Shown here one piece after another: positions 34,375-43,556 of a stretch of 64,000 bases of DNA; the first letter of the stretch is position 1; each line of letters begins with the position of its first letter. This DNA is from Sphingobacterium litopenaei (GTDB lineage: Bacteria; Bacteroidota; Bacteroidia; Sphingobacteriales; Sphingobacteriaceae): assembly GCF_014692495.1 (NCBI RefSeq), contig NZ_JACOIJ010000001.1, forward strand, positions 1-64,000. Direction: 5' to 3'. Position numbers and translations under genes: made by a program. The notes under the pieces were generated by a model. That model was given only the letters and a program-made list of their open reading frames with translations, was not told where the DNA came from and searched no databases.

Positions 34375-35853
34375 ATGTATTTAAAATTAATTGCATTAGA
34401 GTGGAAATCCCTGTTTAGATCTGCCAATGTGGGGAAAAGTTTAGCTGTAAAATTTTTCATAGGCTTTATTGCTGTATATTTTTTGGTTTCTTTTATTGGT
34501 CTTGGGATTGGATTGTACCCTATTTCACAGAAATATTTTCCCAACGAAGAACCTATAGTTATTATCAATAAAATTTTGCTCCTTTGGTTTTTGGGTGAAT
34601 TTATTCTTCGATTTTTACTTCAAAATTTACCAGTAGTCCAAACAAAGCCATTGCTTACACAAAGAATTAGTAGAGGTAAGATAGCCCATGTACTACTTTG
34701 GAAATCACTATTGTCATTTTATAATGTGTTGACACTAGCTGTAGCTATTCCATTCTTCATAGTGAATTTGTATAAAAATGATTATCCTTTATTCTCTTTA
34801 CTAGGTTGGTTAATCGCTCTTTTCGGATTTGTGCTAACATTGAATTTTCTTAATTTTTGGGTACAGCGAAGATTTTCTTCAGATCTCAAAGCATTAGTAC
34901 CTTTTATTCTGATATGTCTAGGATTGATAGCTGTTGAATATTATAATATATATTCTGTAACTCAGCTTTTTGGAAAATATTTTAATCTTGTATTATCATA
35001 TCCTGTTTTTGGAATTTTGCCATTTTGTTTATTAGCTCTATGTTATATACTGACCTATAAGGATGTAAAAGCTAATTTGTATTTAGATTCTTTAGTGAAT
35101 AAAGAGCAAAAGGTCAGTGAGATAGCCGATTTAAGCTGGACTAGTAAATTCGGAAAATTAGCACCTTTTATACAATTAGATTTAAAATTACTCTGGCGTA
35201 ACAAACGAGCTAAAACCGCTGTTTATACCAGTTTTGGTTTTCTTTTGTATGGCTTGTTGTTTTATACTAATCCAATGTATGCCGATTCAAGCATGCTAAT
35301 TTTTGTGGGAATATTTATGACGGGGATATTTATGATAAGCTTTGGACAATTTATTCCAGCGTGGGATAGTTCATATTTTCCATTACTACAAACCAGACCG
35401 ATTACAATCAAGACGTACTTGGAAGCTAAGGCGATGCTAATGTATGTTTCTATATTGATATTAACCATATTGAGCTCGTTCTATGCTTACTTTGGTTGGG
35501 ATAAATTATATATGAATGTGGCTTGTGCTATTTACAATGGAGGAATAAATATTCCAATCATTTTACTTTTTGGAGCATACAATAGAAAACATATTGATTT
35601 GTCGAATGGTAATATGTTTAATTACCAAGGGATTGGATTAGCACAGTGGCTTGTGAGTCTACCGTTATTGATTATTCCAATAGTAATTTGGTTTACAGTA
35701 AAATTTTTAGGCGGGCAGAATGTTGCTAATATGGTTCTTATTGGACTTGGAGTTATAGGATTTCTGTTAAGACAGATTATCTTAAATGTGTTAGTGCAAT
35801 TGTATTCAGCGAATCGTTTTAAAATGTTAGAAGGTTTTAAACAAAAAGGTTAA
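34375..35853 (+). CDS. ABC transporter permease, DUF5687 family
   Basis: A 492-residue membrane protein with about 12 hydrophobic segments, including LAVKFFIGFIAVYFLVSFIGLG, LIALFGFVLTLNFLNFW, and VSLPLLIIPIVIWFTVKF. It begins LKLIALEWKSLFRSANVGKSLAVKFF, the typical start of the Bacteroidetes DUF5687 permeases, and is followed after 20 bp by its ATPase partner. This pair is presumably an exporter; the substrate cannot be inferred from sequence. Confidence 0.85.
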   Translation: MYLKLIALEWKSLFRSANVGKSLAVKFFIGFIAVYFLVSFIGLGIGLYPISQKYFPNEEPIVIINKILLLWFLGEFILRFLLQNLPVVQTKPLLTQRISRGKIAHVLLWKSLLSFYNVLTLAVAIPFFIVNLYKNDYPLFSLLGWLIALFGFVLTLNFLNFWVQRRFSSDLKALVPFILICLGLIAVEYYNIYSVTQLFGKYFNLVLSYPVFGILPFCLLALCYILTYKDVKANLYLDSLVNKEQKVSEIADLSWTSKFGKLAPFIQLDLKLLWRNKRAKTAVYTSFGFLLYGLLFYTNPMYADSSMLIFVGIFMTGIFMISFGQFIPAWDSSYFPLLQTRPITIKTYLEAKAMLMYVSILILTILSSFYAYFGWDKLYMNVACAIYNGGINIPIILLFGAYNRKHIDLSNGNMFNYQGIGLAQWLVSLPLLIIPIVIWFTVKFLGGQNVANMVLIGLGVIGFLLRQIILNVLVQLYSANRFKMLEGFKQKG

Positions 35854-35873
35854 TCCATCAAAAATCAAAGAGG

Positions 35874-36569
35874 ATGATAAACATAACAAATCTATCAAAG
35901 GAATATAATGGTGTCAAAGTTCTTGGCATTGAAAATATAGAAATCAAAAGAGGCGAAAGTGTTGGACTAGTGGGAAATAACGGAGCCGGCAAAACAACTT
36001 TGTTTAGTCTATTGTTAGATTTAATTCTGCCAAGCACGGGACAAATACAAATAAATGAAGTCAATGTACACGAAAATGACCGTTGGAAAAATTTCACAGG
36101 TGCATTTTTGGATGAATCTTTTTTGATCGGATATCTCACTCCAGAAGAATATTTTTATTTCATTGGTGATTTGCAAGGAATGGTCAAAGATGAAGTGGAT
36201 GCTTTTGTCGCTAATTATGAGGAATTCTTTAATGGAGAAGTACTTAATAAGAAGAAATATATCCGTGATCTATCCAAAGGTAATCAGAAGAAAGTGGGGA
36301 TTATTGGTGCTTTAATTGGTAATCCTGATCTAATTATTTTGGATGAACCTTTCGCGAATCTTGACCCAAGTTCACAGTTTCGTTTGAAAAAATTGATTCG
36401 AGAATTAATTGAACAAAGAGAAGTTACGATTATAATTTCCAGTCATGATCTTTCGCATACCGTAGAGATTTCGGATCGAATAATAGCCTTAGAAAAAGGG
36501 AATGTTATTAAAGATATTCAAACTTCTGCTGAAACGTTAGAAGAATTGAATGCGTTGTTTTCAGTTTAA
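35874..36569 (+). CDS. ABC transporter ATP-binding protein
   Basis: A 231-residue nucleotide-binding subunit. Walker A GNNGAGKTTLF, signature DLSKGNQKKVG (an atypical LSKGN in place of LSGGQ, common in exporters of this type), Walker B LIILDEPFANLDPSS and switch His in IIISSHDLSHTVEI. Operonic with the upstream DUF5687 permease. Confidence 0.92.
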   Translation: MINITNLSKEYNGVKVLGIENIEIKRGESVGLVGNNGAGKTTLFSLLLDLILPSTGQIQINEVNVHENDRWKNFTGAFLDESFLIGYLTPEEYFYFIGDLQGMVKDEVDAFVANYEEFFNGEVLNKKKYIRDLSKGNQKKVGIIGALIGNPDLIILDEPFANLDPSSQFRLKKLIRELIEQREVTIIISSHDLSHTVEISDRIIALEKGNVIKDIQTSAETLEELNALFSV

Positions 36570-36604
36570 CATATAAGGCTTCGATCATCGAAGCCTTATA
36601 TGTT
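36570..36604. terminator. bidirectional terminator
   Basis: Perfect 16-bp stem (36570-36585 and 36589-36604) with a 3-base loop, between the convergent ABC operon and the symporter gene. Confidence 0.85.
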
Positions 36605-36624
36605 ATTTAGTAATATATAAATGT

Positions 36625-37791
36625 TTAACTTCCTTTCTTCCCGAAAAGTTTATCAACAACAGTAGCAATAGCTCCGTCTCCCGTTACGTTACAAGCTGTT
36701 CCAAAGCTATCCATTGCAATGTATAGCGAAATCATCAAAGCTTGATTTTCAGCATTAAATCCTAACATTGATGTTATAATTCCTAATGCCGCCATAATTG
36801 CGCCACCAGGTACACCAGGAGCAGCAATCATCGTCACACCAAGCATACAAATAAAACCAGCCATCTGTCCAAATTCAATAGGCATACCTTGCATCAGCAT
36901 CAGAGCAATCACACAGGCAACAATCTTCAATGTACTACCCGCCAAATGTATAGTAGCACATAGCGGAATTACAAAAGAAGCTACACTATCGGATATGCCA
37001 GTTTTTTTGGCTTGTGCCAAGGTTACAGGAATTGTCGCAGCGGAAGATTGCGTACCTAATGCTGTAAAATAAGCAGGTAGCATAGTAGCCAATAGCTTAA
37101 ATGGATTCTTTTTAGTAACAGCTCCTGCTATGATATATTGAATGAGTAACAATATGATATGAAGAGCGAAAATCACCCCAATTATTTTCACAAATACATT
37201 TAATATCATAATTACTTTCCCAGAATAAGTCATGTCAAGGAATATTCCGAAGATAAACAAAGGCAGTAAAGGAATAATTACCTTCTCAATGATAAAGGAA
37301 ATGATATTTTCGAAATCGTATGACACCTCGGCTAATTTGGAGTTTTGTAATCGCGATAATCCGATGCCTATTAGAAAAGCGAAAACTAATGCGCCCATGA
37401 CATCAAAGAAAGGAGGTATTTCTAAAGTAAAATATGGAGTCAAACTTTTGCTTCCTTCTTCGATAGTCGAAACGGTTTGATTTTCTACTAATGATGGGAA
37501 AATAGATATGCTTGCAAAATAGGTCGAAAATCCTGAAAAAAGAGTGGATCCATAAGCTATTGCTACTGTGGTCAAAAGCATTTTTCCTGCAGTATTACCC
37601 AATTTTGCAATAGCTGGAATGATTAGACCTACAATGATTAATGGAATTAAAAATTTAAGAAGTTGGTCAAATAGTCCATTGAATGTTGCGAATATATTTC
37701 CAATTGCTTCAGGTATTACGCTGCCTAAGAGGATTCCTAAGGCGATGGCTATGACAACACGAAAAAGTAGATTATCAAATATTTTTTTCAT
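36625..37791 (-). CDS. dicarboxylate/amino acid:cation symporter (DAACS)
   Basis: A 388-residue transporter of the same superfamily as the one at 19521, but distant and shorter. Family features: LLKFLIPLIIVGLIIPAIAKLG, the HP1-like serine stretch ALGTQSSAATIPVTLAQAKK, VIPLCATIHLAGSTLKIV in place of the NLDGT segment, GVPGGAIMAALGII in the HP2 region and MDSFGTACNVTGDGAIA in TM8. These resemble the Na+-coupled serine/threonine or glutamate subgroup; substrate not certain. Confidence 0.85.
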   Translation of the reverse strand: MKKIFDNLLFRVVIAIALGILLGSVIPEAIGNIFATFNGLFDQLLKFLIPLIIVGLIIPAIAKLGNTAGKMLLTTVAIAYGSTLFSGFSTYFASISIFPSLVENQTVSTIEEGSKSLTPYFTLEIPPFFDVMGALVFAFLIGIGLSRLQNSKLAEVSYDFENIISFIIEKVIIPLLPLFIFGIFLDMTYSGKVIMILNVFVKIIGVIFALHIILLLIQYIIAGAVTKKNPFKLLATMLPAYFTALGTQSSAATIPVTLAQAKKTGISDSVASFVIPLCATIHLAGSTLKIVACVIALMLMQGMPIEFGQMAGFICMLGVTMIAAPGVPGGAIMAALGIITSMLGFNAENQALMISLYIAMDSFGTACNVTGDGAIATVVDKLFGKKGS

Positions 37792-37964
37792 AGCCTAAAG
37801 TACAAAAATATTATAAGTATAAGAGGGTGAGTATAAGTATTTAAATACGTAAAATGTTTACGAGGCATGTTTTGGTGATCAATAAAATATTGTATTAAAA
37901 AAGGTGTTTTTCCTGTTTTTTAAATTATTTTCTCTTTTAGTGATATTTATATATAAATTTACAG

Positions 37965-38140
37965 TAGTGTCCAAAATAAGGGAAAAAATGGCGGTGTATT
38001 TATATAGCAGGGATTGCTATATTTAATTCGCTAAAATTCCATCACCGCCATGGTAAATATAAACGTATTTTCTCAGATATTAGGACTAGTAGATCGCAAT
38101 ATTTTTAACAAATTAGTTCAACAATATCAGTCCGATAATC
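37965..38140 (+). mobile_element. left-end fragment of an IS4-family (DUF4372) insertion sequence
   Basis: An ATG at 38050 opens a frame reading MVNINVFSQILGLVDRN then IFNKLVQQYQSD, the N-terminus of IS4-family transposases with a DUF4372 domain (usual continuation SDKHSKG). After about 29 codons the homology stops near 38135. Upstream, tagtgtccaaaataaggg (37965) looks like the terminal repeat, and a nested palindrome lies between: atggcggtg/caccgccat (37988-37996, 38043-38051) enclosing tatagca/tgctata. Only the left end remains. The region 37792-37964 is AT-rich and holds only the upstream region of the symporter gene. Confidence 0.65.
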
Positions 38141-38470
38141 ACTTTGCCCGGACGAGATGCAGCAGCTCAAAATGTAGCAGATGGAATTTATATTACTTTA
38201 TTGACCATTAATGAAAATCCTTAAGTAAAAGTTCCTTTTGTATATGCCCCTAATGCCGAAAATAAAATTACCAAACAGGATCCACCCATTATTTTGGAAT
38301 TAGGGATTATGATATCCGCTTATTACAAGGACTATATAGAAAGTCTGAAAGCAATATCAAAGGTCATTCAAAAATTGGCGGATAAAAGAAAGTTCGTGAC
38401 TCAAGATTTTTCATTTAATCTAGAAATGTTCAATCTAAGTATGGATCAATCGAATAATGTTAAATCATAA
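38141..38470 (+). pseudogene. DUF4255/Pvc16-like eCIS tail protein remnant
   Basis: A reading frame without a proper start encodes ITLPGRDAAAQNVADGIYI, TLLTINENP, a TAA at 38222-38224, then in the same frame VKVPFVYAPNAENKITKQDP, PIILELGIMISAYYKDYIES, LKAISKVIQKL and FNLEMFNLSMDQSNNV. This matches the N-terminal DUF4255 domain (Afp16/Pvc16 N-terminal-like), the tail terminator/cap-associated protein of extracellular contractile injection systems. The 5' end is lost next to an IS4 fragment; the 3' end (expected WGALGAKYMPS...) is lost at about 38459, where another gene's sequence begins. Clearly non-functional. Confidence 0.75.
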
Positions 38471-38816
38471 TTTAGGAGGAAGTGGGCGAGACTTTCGTAA
38501 TCTTACACCAATTAATCGTTCTGCGAATGCGAGCATGAGTGCAAGAATAGAAGAAAAAGCTAAAGCAGATCTAGATGATGGATTTATTATTAAAGAATAT
38601 AAAGTTACTGCGAGTTATGGGCAAGGAAAAGTAGATAAATCAAACTTTTCTAATATTAAATCAAGAACAATAGAAACCGAAGAAAAGACACCAAATATCA
38701 TTAAATATAAATATGAAGCTATCAAAAAAGCAGAGAATTCATCAGTGGTTAAAAGGTTTGAAGGCGAAATCAAAAACGAACTTAAAATAAATGAAGGTAA
38801 TTATTTAGAATCATAA
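38457..38816 (+). pseudogene. C-terminal remnant of an eCIS-associated protein
   Basis: A 119-residue frame starting abruptly at MLNHNLGGSGRDFRNLTPINRSAN, then MSARIEEKAKADLDDG and KEYKVTASYGQGKVDKS. The H-L-NxxLGGSGxDxRNLxP pattern is known from the C-terminal part of large DUF4157-type proteins encoded in eCIS clusters and resembles DNA/RNA non-specific nuclease-type folds. Here it lacks its whole N-terminal part and begins exactly where the DUF4255 remnant ends, so it is the distal side of a deletion. Expression as a short protein from the ATG is possible but unlikely to be functional. Confidence 0.5.
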
Positions 38817-38820
38817 TTTT

Positions 38821-40101
38821 ATGTCATTAGATGTTTTTAGGAATTATCTATTATCCAAATTTACAAGCAAGGAGGTTACTAAATATAATTTCGCTAATTC
38901 ATTTTCTTTAGAACTTCATCATGAGACCACACATGAAGAAGCCGTAGTTCTCTTATTAGCTCTGGCTCCACATATTTTGCCTAATTTTTTGGATAGTTTG
39001 ATTAAGGAGATTTATCCTGATGGAGGTGAATTGCCTGAAATAGGCGGTGTACGTCTGAATAATCATCGTGGATTACTGCCTACTGGTGAGACTGTACAAT
39101 GGATATTGGCAGGAGAGGAGGTCAGTGAAAGATTGGAAATTATAGAGCTCTTGAAAAAAGATCATTGGTTTTATATGGAGGATATATTATACTTAGAGCA
39201 GGTACAAGAAGGAGAACCTTTTATGAGTGGAAGGATTATTCTTTCGCAAAAAGGAATATCCTTATTGATTTATGGCTCAGATACTGTAGAGGCGAATTAT
39301 AATTTTCCTGCACAACTATTAATGACGGAATTGGAATGGGAAGATTTAGTACTACCAGACCTTACTTAAAAGCAAATTGATGAAATCATTAGTTGGGAAA
39401 AAAATAAAGAACGGATTCTCAAGGACTGGAAACAAAATAAGTTTTTCAAAAAAGGTTATCGAACATTATTCTATGGTCCATCTGGGACAGGGAAGACTAT
39501 GACCGCTTCCTTAATCGGGAAGGAATTATCAAAAATACTTAATGCTGATATACCTGTATATCGCGTAGATCTGTCTCAAATTGTCTCCAAATACGTTGGA
39601 GAAACCGAAAAAAACTTGGCAAAGCTTTTCGCAAAAGCAGAGCAAAAAAAATGGATTTTGTTCTTTGATGAAGGCGAAAATTTTTTCAGTAATCGTACTA
39701 ATATTAAAGATTCTAATGATAAATATGCCAATCAAGAAGTATCTTATCTTTTGCAACGAATAGAAGATTATGATGGATTGGTTATTGTCGCTACCAATCT
39801 AAAGAGTAATATTGATGATGCTTTTGCAAGGCGTTTTCAGTCCATGATAGAATTCAAATTACCCAATGAGCAGGAGCGAGAGGCTCTTTGGAGTAATATT
39901 TTGCCTGATGAAAGGATAATTTTGAGGGAAACTCAGCTTATACCAAATCTGTTGAAATATAATCTAAGTGGTGGAAATATCGTGAATGTTGTTCAATACG
40001 CGTGTTTGAAAGCTGCAAAGGAGAATCAACCGATTATTACTTTGGAGAATTGTTTAACCGGCATTCGAAGAGAATTGGCTAAAATGGGCAAAACATTATA
40101 G
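38821..40101 (+). pseudogene. eCIS AAA+ ATPase (Afp15/Pvc15-like) with in-frame TAA
   Basis: One 426-codon frame: N-terminal part LLLALAPHILPNFLDSLIKE, GGELPEIGGVRLNNHRG, LLPTGETVQWILAGEE and YNFPAQLLMTELEWEDLVLP, then a TAA at 39367-39369, then KQIDEIISWEKNKERILKDW, Walker A GPSGTGKT (219-226), Walker B ILFFDEGENFF (Asp283-Glu284), sensor IVIVATN and arginine finger DAFARRFQSMIEF. These are the two parts of the ATPase found in all Afp/PVC/MAC-type systems, needed for late assembly. The stop separates the N-terminal domain from the AAA+ domain; a downstream ATG at 39499 falls after Walker A and cannot rescue it. Confidence 0.85.
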
Positions 40102-40102
40102 T

Positions 40103-41614
40103 ATGTCTCAAAATCATTTTATACATACAATTCATTTTGATTTAAAGATTCTATTGGAGAATACTTCATTGGAAAGCGCAAATGCATTGGTAGATGAGTA
40201 TAAGCAGGCTGCCTTAGAAACACTTACAGCTTTTTTCGAATCACTAGAGATAGATTCTCCCATTTTAATTGAACATTTACATATCCAGCTTGAACAAGTT
40301 CATTCTCTAGAACAGTGGAAAGAAAAATTGGAACAGCAACTTCGAAGTAATTTTGAGAAATATTTGTTAGCTGATGCCTCAAAAAATAAAAATTATCAGG
40401 AAACTATTCATATAGAGTCTTATGATGTGAAAAGCAATCCAACTTTAGATGATATTTTGTTCTTTTTAACAAAGGGATATTTTAGCTGGCAATATCATAA
40501 GCTTTTGTTTAAAGAGAATGCGGTTGAAAGGGAACGACTTCAAAAATTATTGGAAGAATATTTTCATCAAATAGCCCTTGATGATTTTCTAAAACTGATT
40601 CTCTCTAATCCTCAAATTCTTGATAGATTATTTTATTATTTCCCCCGATTAAATGATGTTGTCTTTACTTTACTAATTCCAAAATGGTATAGACCGGATG
40701 CTACGTTGTTCTCATTTGTCAAAGAACGGTTGCATGGCCTTGTAGATTCTGGAATTATTAGAGACAATACCCGTACCACTAGTTCATTATGTACGCTTTT
40801 ATATATAGTCCATCATCAGAAAGTGCATCCTTATCTTTTGATTGTATTACTATATGTGCTGGATGAAGTAATGGGAAATAATCGTCATTCTTATTCCAAT
40901 TTCATATCTCAATTGGAGTTAGCTTTTACTTCCTTATCTTCTGAGAGAATTCAGCGCATTATTAAGAAGTTGTATCATGAACATTCAATTACACTTTCCG
41001 AAGAAGATGTAAAGTATTATCTAAATATATATAGAATAGAGGCAAAATCTTCCACAGCAAATAATCTTCTTCTAGAAACTCAATCCATTAAATCAATCGA
41101 TAATAATCACGAAAAGTCTGAACAACATTTCAAAAATTGTGGTTTAATTTTTCTTCATTCTTATGGGAATGAATTATTTAATAGATGCGATTTGTTAGAT
41201 GTTAAAGCTTTTAAAGATGTAGAATCGCAAATCAAGGCGATCTACTTACTACATTATTTAGCTACTTTCCAAACCGAAGCTGAGGAAGATGAATTCCAAT
41301 TTTTGAAAATACTAGTTGGTTTAAAGGAAGAGTTATTTATTCCGCCAATTTTTAAGTTAAATGAAAATGAAAAAAAGCTTTGTAAATTTCTCTTAGATAA
41401 TTTAATCAAAGAATGGGCCATTCTGAAAAGTACTTCGATAGAGACAGTTCAGCACAACTTCTTACAACGTAACGGAGTGATAAAGATTGAGGATAGAACA
41501 ATCGATATTTATTTGGAAAAATCTGCTTTTGATGTATTGTTGGATCATTTGCCGTATAACTACAGTTTGATCAAATTGAAATGGTTGGATAAGTTGTTGT
41601 GTGTAGTTTTATAA
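40103..41614 (+). CDS. contractile injection system tape-measure family protein
   Basis: A 503-residue protein of the CIS_TMP family (Afp14-like). The start MSQNHFIHTIHFDLKILLEN with a short beta strand then IEHLHIQLEQV is typical, and the C-terminus SAFDVLLDHLPYNYSLIKLKWLDKLLCVVL matches the usual DVLLDRLPWGxSxIKLPWM...LxVEW ending, so both ends are present. Mostly helical. In active systems it sits after the ATPase and is thought to set tail length. It starts one base after the ATPase frame; with the rest of the system gone it is probably a relic that has not yet been disrupted. Confidence 0.8.
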   Translation: MSQNHFIHTIHFDLKILLENTSLESANALVDEYKQAALETLTAFFESLEIDSPILIEHLHIQLEQVHSLEQWKEKLEQQLRSNFEKYLLADASKNKNYQETIHIESYDVKSNPTLDDILFFLTKGYFSWQYHKLLFKENAVERERLQKLLEEYFHQIALDDFLKLILSNPQILDRLFYYFPRLNDVVFTLLIPKWYRPDATLFSFVKERLHGLVDSGIIRDNTRTTSSLCTLLYIVHHQKVHPYLLIVLLYVLDEVMGNNRHSYSNFISQLELAFTSLSSERIQRIIKKLYHEHSITLSEEDVKYYLNIYRIEAKSSTANNLLLETQSIKSIDNNHEKSEQHFKNCGLIFLHSYGNELFNRCDLLDVKAFKDVESQIKAIYLLHYLATFQTEAEEDEFQFLKILVGLKEELFIPPIFKLNENEKKLCKFLLDNLIKEWAILKSTSIETVQHNFLQRNGVIKIEDRTIDIYLEKSAFDVLLDHLPYNYSLIKLKWLDKLLCVVL

Positions 41615-41630
41615 AATAGTAGTAAAAGTA

Positions 41631-41664
41631 AAATGGCTTCTCAAGCGCAGTTGAAAAGCCATTT
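41631..41664. terminator. bidirectional terminator (tape-measure gene / recA)
   Basis: 14-bp arms aaatggcttctcaa/ttgaaaagccattt with one mismatch and a 6-base loop between convergent genes. Confidence 0.8.
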
Positions 41665-41684
41665 ATACAGCATATTAAGAATGA

Positions 41685-42710
41685 TTATTCTTCATTTTCT
41701 AATGCAGCTTGATCTAACGCTTCGCCAGAAACTTCCGCTCTGATTTTTGCTTCTAATTCATCTGCTAAATCTGGGTTATCTAGTAATAGATTTTTCACAG
41801 AATCACGACCTTGACCTAATTTAGTATCGCCATAGCTAAACCAAGAACCTGATTTTTTGATGATATTGTACTCTACTCCTAAATCGATGATTTCACCTAC
41901 TTTAGAAATACCTTCACCAAACATAATATCGAATTCCGCGATACGGAATGGAGGTGCAACTTTGTTCTTAACGATTTTAACTTTCACGCGGTTACCTGAT
42001 ACTTCATCCGAATCTTTGATTTGTGAAGTACGACGGATATCCAAACGTACAGATGCGTAGAATTTCAAGGCGTTACCACCTGTAGTTGTTTCTGGGTTAC
42101 CGAACATTACACCAATTTTTTCACGCAATTGATTGATGAAGATACAACAACAGTTTGTTTTTGAGATAGTACCCGTCAATTTACGTAATGCTTGAGACAT
42201 CAAACGTGCCTGAAGACCCATCTTAGAATCACCCATTTCACCTTCGATCTCTCCTTTAGGGACCAAAGCTGCCACAGAGTCAATCACGATAACATCGATA
42301 GCACCCGAACGAATTAAGTTGTCTGCAATCTCTAATGCTTGCTCACCGTTATCTGGCTGTGAAATCAATAGGTTCTCTACATCAACTCCTAATTTTTGCG
42401 CATAATATTTATCAAAAGCGTGCTCCGCATCAATGATGGCTGCGATACCACCTTTTTTCTGTGCTTCGGCTACTATGTGTGTTGCTAAAGTAGTCTTACC
42501 CGAAGATTCTGGACCGTATATTTCGATGATACGGCCTTTTGGCACACCACCGATACCTAATGCAATATCCAATCCCAAAGAACCAGTAGAAATAGCTTCG
42601 ATTGGCTCTACTGCCGAATCACCTAATTTCATGATGGTACCTTTACCGTAGGATTTTTCTAATTTATCTAGAGTAAGCTGTAAAGCTTTTAATTTGTCTG
42701 CGTTGCTCAT
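41685..42710 (-). CDS. recA: recombinase RecA
   Basis: A 341-residue RecA, the strand-exchange and SOS co-protease ATPase. Walker [10 protein letters not shown] near residue 66, Walker [14 protein letters not shown], the L1/L2 regions [19 protein letters not shown] and [20 protein letters not shown], and [12 protein letters not shown] are complete. Standard length. A full Bacteroidetes promoter is visible upstream (TTTTG, 19 bp, TACTTTTG). Confidence 0.98.
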   Translation of the reverse strand: MSNADKLKALQLTLDKLEKSYGKGTIMKLGDSAVEPIEAISTGSLGLDIALGIGGVPKGRIIEIYGPESSGKTTLATHIVAEAQKKGGIAAIIDAEHAFDKYYAQKLGVDVENLLISQPDNGEQALEIADNLIRSGAIDVIVIDSVAALVPKGEIEGEMGDSKMGLQARLMSQALRKLTGTISKTNCCCIFINQLREKIGVMFGNPETTTGGNALKFYASVRLDIRRTSQIKDSDEVSGNRVKVKIVKNKVAPPFRIAEFDIMFGEGISKVGEIIDLGVEYNIIKKSGSWFSYGDTKLGQGRDSVKNLLLDNPDLADELEAKIRAEVSGEALDQAALENEE

Positions 42711-42729
42711 ATTTTTAGTATTAACGTTT

Positions 42730-42761
42730 CAAAAGTAAGATTATATTTTGTATTTGCAAAA
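42730..42761 (-). promoter_or_regulatory. recA promoter
   Basis: -33 TTTTG (42761-42757) and -7 TACTTTTG (42737-42730) separated by 19 bp, matching the Bacteroidetes housekeeping sigma consensus; leader about 20 nt. No LexA-like box recognised. Confidence 0.65.
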
Positions 42762-42818
42762 CTTTTTGCTAAAAAAATTAGTTAATCGTAATTCTATTAA
42801 AAATACAATGAAATTTTT

Positions 42819-43487
42819 TTATTCTTCGATGGTGTTGATAACTTTTGCATTGTAAGTCTTTTCAAAATATTTGCAAAAATGCGTGATAGGACAGACTTCA
42901 CATTTAGGTCTGCGCGCTAAACAAATATATCGTCCATGAAGAATTAACCAATGGTGCGCTATTTTAATCGTATCAATAGGTAAGAACTTAACCAGCTGTT
43001 TTTCTACAGCAAGAGGAGTGGTCGCACGGGTAGTTAAACCCAAGCGATTGCTTACACGGAAGACATGTGTATCCACTGCCATTGCAGGTTTATCATACAC
43101 GACAGAGGAAATTACATTCGCTGTTTTGCGTCCTACACCTGGTAGTTTGACTAGATCTTCTACTTTCTCTGGTACAATTCCATTGAATTCAGAAAGAAGT
43201 TTTTGAGCCATTCCTACTAAATGTTTGGCTTTATTGTTAGGATAGCTTATCGATCGAATATATCCGAATACTTCTTCTACAGAACTTTCTGCTAAAGATT
43301 CAGGGGTAGGATAGCGTTCGAATAATGCTGGTGTGACTTGGTTGATACGTTTATCCGTACATTGTGCAGATAGAATTACGGCGATTAATAATTCAAATGG
43401 ATTGCTATAATGAAGTTCTGTCTGGGCGTCGGGATTGTGTGTAGAAAAATATTCTACAAAAGCTTTGTACCTGTCTTTTTTCAACAT
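42819..43487 (-). CDS. nth: endonuclease III
   Basis: A 222-residue DNA glycosylase/AP lyase removing oxidised pyrimidines. The helix-hairpin-helix with the catalytic Lys is seen as VKLPGVGRKTANVISSV, the catalytic Asp in AVDTHVFRVSNRLGL, and the [4Fe-4S] ligands at the C-terminus as CLARRPKCEVCPITHFC. Start taken as the second Met (MLKKDRY) because a TATCTTTG -7-like box overlaps the upstream ATG at 43493. Confidence 0.95.
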   Translation of the reverse strand: MLKKDRYKAFVEYFSTHNPDAQTELHYSNPFELLIAVILSAQCTDKRINQVTPALFERYPTPESLAESSVEEVFGYIRSISYPNNKAKHLVGMAQKLLSEFNGIVPEKVEDLVKLPGVGRKTANVISSVVYDKPAMAVDTHVFRVSNRLGLTTRATTPLAVEKQLVKFLPIDTIKIAHHWLILHGRYICLARRPKCEVCPITHFCKYFEKTYNAKVINTIEE

Positions 43488-43490
43488 ATA

Positions 43491-43498
43491 CAAAGATA
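43491..43498 (-). promoter_or_regulatory. possible -7 element of nth
   Basis: TATCTTTG on the minus strand immediately before the nth start, matching TAnnTTTG; would make the mRNA almost leaderless. Confidence 0.35.
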
Positions 43499-43526
43499 AG
43501 GTTTAATACAAAGTTTAGAAAATAAC

Positions 43527-43552
43527 AAAGTCTCTAAAACCTTAGAGACTTT
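43527..43552 (-). terminator. terminator of small protein gene
   Basis: Perfect 11-bp stem aaagtctctaa/ttagagacttt with a 4-base loop, just beyond the stop of the 58-aa gene. Confidence 0.8.
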
Positions 43553-43556
43553 GCCT

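Noticed and set aside
36625..37791. DAACS symporter as part of the eCIS locus
   Set aside because: It is on the opposite strand, ends at its own terminator and belongs to a common transporter family.
38457..38816. Independent small gene encoded by the 119-aa frame
   Set aside because: It begins in mid-domain directly at the end of another truncated gene, so a deletion join is more likely.
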